This document shows positions 62,297-64,000 of a stretch of 64,000 nt of DNA, piece by piece. Position 1 is the first letter of the stretch. Every line of letters begins with the position of its first letter. The notes under the pieces were generated by a model. It worked only from the letters and a program-made list of their open reading frames with translations, was not told the DNA's origin and did not search any database. The translations under genes were made by a program, and so were the position numbers. The stretch lies in the NCBI RefSeq assembly GCF_020829495.1, contig NZ_JAIVFQ010000019.1, positions 1-64,000 of the forward strand, written 5' to 3'. The DNA comes from Nostoc favosum CHAB5714. Its GTDB lineage: Bacteria; Cyanobacteriota; Cyanobacteriia; Cyanobacteriales; Nostocaceae.

Positions 62297-62726
62297 AAAT
62301 GTTAAAAGTGTAAGTTAAGCAGTAGTCTGGTTGGATGCGATGGCTCAAGCGCCCAGGCGATGGCGTAACCGCCCACCGTAGGTGATCGCTTAAGTCGAGT
62401 GTATTCTACCTCACTGGAGAAATCTGTGCAGAAGTTTTTGGAGTCGCCCTAGAAGTTGAAGCGACCTTGTAGCAGCGCGATCGCCGTACATGACATACTC
62501 AAAATTCTGACTCACAACCCCCCACACTGCACATCCACTCATCCTTATAAATAATGGGTTTGCCGTTAACAAGCGTGTCATTTGCTTGTTGGGGCTGTTT
62601 GTTTCCCTACACCTACACTCTATTCATAACAAAAAGTCAATCGTCAAACCTAACAAAAAGTAGAGAAGTTCTGCATTTTGTCACAAGAAGTTTAGCAGTT
62701 TGTCAGTTGAAAATAGCTCGTGGGGA
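62297..62726. other. Non-coding region
   Basis: No gene seen. A small GC-rich repeat piece (gcgatggcgtaaccgcccac, near 62360) parallels one at about 61120 (ggtgggcggttacgcc) in inverted orientation. The rest is AT-rich leader to the next gene. Confidence 0.5.
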
Positions 62727-63359
62727 ATGAATACTAGGGGAATACTTTCTCATGAGACGAGGCAGGGTATGCAAACATACTATCCAAATAGAGAAAAAGA
62801 GCAGTCAGAATATCAGTCAGTAGCAGTGATGAAGCCCAAGAACAAAGTAGCCGAAAGGGGAACAATCGCATTAATGTGGCTGGATGGTGTATTGATGATA
62901 TCAGAGATGAGCTTGCATGGAGTGATGTTAGGAGGGCTAATATTATCAGCATCAATGGCAGTAATGTTCCAAAAGCAAATAAATGAATTATTTCGCAAAT
63001 GGGACAACAAAGGGCGCTCCTATAGGATAAATATTTACGGCATACTATTTGCGTTATTGTCATTAGTGTTTATGTTGGACTTTGCGGCAGCACCAGCCAA
63101 CGCACAGTTTTTTCAACAAGCTCAAGACTGGATTACTAACACTGGTTTCGGAGGTGCGCTCAACCCGGATACTCAGAATACGGTGGTAGGAATTTTCAAT
63201 ATTCTGCGGATCTTGTTTTTGTTGTATATAGCGGTGTCTGTGGTCAACGTGATTCAAGCAGTCAGAAGAGATGAAGACTGGGCGAGTGCAGCCAGAACGC
63301 CATTGATTATTCTAGTTGGTGTATTTGGAGCCGACTTTTTAACAACATTAATTACCTGA
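62727..63359 (+). CDS. Membrane protein, probable conjugation pilin-like subunit
   Basis: About 210 residues. There are two hydrophobic pairs: LHGVMLGGLILSASMAVMF, then IYGILFALLSLVFMLDFAAAPANAQ, which looks like an internal signal-type cleavage site, followed by ILRILFLLYIAVSVVNVI and TPLIILVGVFGADFLTTLI. The C-terminal half, after ANAQ, has the size and two-helix layout of VirB2/TrbC pilins. Starts at 62727 or 62769 are both possible. With the next gene it may open a type IV secretion (transfer) locus; this is inference. Confidence 0.5.
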   Translation: MNTRGILSHETRQGMQTYYPNREKEQSEYQSVAVMKPKNKVAERGTIALMWLDGVLMISEMSLHGVMLGGLILSASMAVMFQKQINELFRKWDNKGRSYRINIYGILFALLSLVFMLDFAAAPANAQFFQQAQDWITNTGFGGALNPDTQNTVVGIFNILRILFLLYIAVSVVNVIQAVRRDEDWASAARTPLIILVGVFGADFLTTLIT

Positions 63360-63365
63360 TACCAG

Positions 63366-63462
63366 TTCGCAATTCGCAATTCGCAATTCGCAATTCGCAA
63401 TTCGCAATTCGCAATTCGCAATTCGCAATTCGCAATTCGCAATTCGCAATTCGCAATTCGCA
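63366..63462. repeat. Heptamer array (caattcg), about 14 copies
   Basis: A near-perfect tandem array of the 7-base unit caattcg directly after the 62727 gene. Because 7 and 3 share no factor, it yields a 21-base protein period (RIANCEL) in open frames on the minus strand, which are not genes. Fragments continue to about 63575. Confidence 0.9.
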
Positions 63463-63701
63463 ATTAGTAACAATTAATAATTATTAATTAGTTTACGTAG
63501 TGAATAACTTAATTGCTAACTGTGAATTGATAATTTGTTTGCTATGCAAGCAAATTAATTGCGAACTGCGAACTTGTACGCTCGCGTCCTGCCCTGAGTT
63601 TCGACGGGAGCGGTAATCGAGCGAAGCCGTTCACGCACTTCGTCTTTGAAGGAGAAGGGCGTAGCCTCTCCAAGAGTTGTATTGTCAATTGGTATAAGAG
63701 G

Positions 63702-64000
63702 ATGTTGCCAGAAAAAAAATTCCGTGTAGTGAATCAAAGCTTAGGAACGCAACCAAAAATAGGGCCTTTGCCAGCAGAGCAAATATTCCCGTGGTTAGTA
63801 ATAACAATAGGGTGCATATTTGGATTTTACTATATGTTGAATTTAGGATGGTTAGCAACGCTATTTGCATCATTATGGGGATGTGCAACATGGTGGTTTG
63901 TATCGAGCAATAAAAGTTTTTTAGGAAAATTTGTAGGTACACCACGTATCAGTAGAGGATATATGTCCTTTGATTCATTAATTAATCATGCTACCCAAGG
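63702..64000 (+). CDS. Partial membrane protein, probable conjugation component
   Basis: An open frame from ATG 63702 (AAGAGG upstream) runs off the window end. It reads MLPEKKFRVVNQSLGTQPKI, then two hydrophobic helices (FPWLVITIGCIFGFYYMLNL and WLATLFASLWGCATWWFV), then KSFLGKFVGTPRISRGYMSF. A short hydrophobic front ahead of a soluble part fits VirB3 or a VirB3/VirB4-like fusion following a VirB2-like gene. The rest lies outside the window. Confidence 0.5.
   Translation, partial: MLPEKKFRVVNQSLGTQPKIGPLPAEQIFPWLVITIGCIFGFYYMLNLGWLATLFASLWGCATWWFVSSNKSFLGKFVGTPRISRGYMSFDSLINHATQ

Noticed and set aside
63366..63462. Possible CRISPR-like array
   Set aside because: Heptamer units without spacers; no Cas genes. 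The same holds for the other repeats in the window.
63254..63463. Minus-strand frame with repeated RIANCEL units
   Set aside because: It is the translation of the 7-base caattcg array (21-base period); no start context or non-repeat content.

Overview
The window looks like part of a large plasmid from a filamentous, heterocyst-forming cyanobacterium (Nostoc/Anabaena type). The reasons are: many HIP1 words (GCGATCGC); heptameric short tandem repeats typical of this group (caattcg arrays at 37254 and 63366); cyanobacterial families such as DUF1392, SLH, PEP-CTERM, CHAT/TPR and FhaC-type two-partner secretion; a very large plasmid replication protein resembling the CyRepA1 family; and probable conjugation genes at the right edge. 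No rRNA or tRNA gene and no CRISPR array was recognised. All family names are pattern recognition from the sequence, with no database search behind them.

Layout. 190-5571: a NERD-nuclease/helicase gene and two copies (one frameshifted) of a DNA-binding-like plasmid protein. 5722-17947: a long, mostly plus-strand block of tightly packed, often overlapping genes. It holds small unknown proteins, an adenine-type methyltransferase, an HNH endonuclease, a Gp37/Gp68-like protein, a winged-helix replication-type protein, a DnaB helicase, an ASCH protein and a cytosine methyltransferase. It reads like a phage- or plasmid-derived replication and modification module. 17950-38990: a decayed accessory zone with an IS1380-type insertion inside a DUF1392 gene, an IS1-type transposase remnant, a mini-element with Tn7/Tn5053-style ends, split genes (dinB, an ATPase, a photolyase-like gene) and a dispersed ~130-300 bp repeat. 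Intact cargo here includes an SLH protein, two PEP-CTERM-type proteins, a fatty-acid desaturase, an acetyltransferase and a WD40 protein.

38994-52598: better preserved cargo. It has a membrane coiled-coil protein, a ferritin-like protein, then the series TpsA (filamentous haemagglutinin type), TpsB and CHAT/TPR. These converge on a minus-strand operon of a STAND ATPase, a Ser/Thr kinase with TPRs, and a secreted protein. 53734-64000: the plasmid maintenance end. It has a third member of the DNA-binding-like family, a structured leader with stacked hairpins, the 1260-residue replication protein, a tyrosine recombinase, a frameshifted partition-like ribbon-helix-helix gene and the first two genes of a probable conjugation locus, the last cut by the window edge.

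Most notable observations: (1) a second reading frame inside the cytosine methyltransferase that looks like a real protein; (2) near-perfect palindromes inside the coding linkers of three related DNA-binding-like genes; (3) a three-hairpin symmetric leader ahead of the replication gene; (4) a purine/pyrimidine hairpin repeat inserted in frame into the replication gene; (5) a 245 bp element with repeated TniA/TnsB-like end sites and no transposase. Several genes carry single-base frameshifts. These may be plasmid decay, but sequencing error cannot be excluded.
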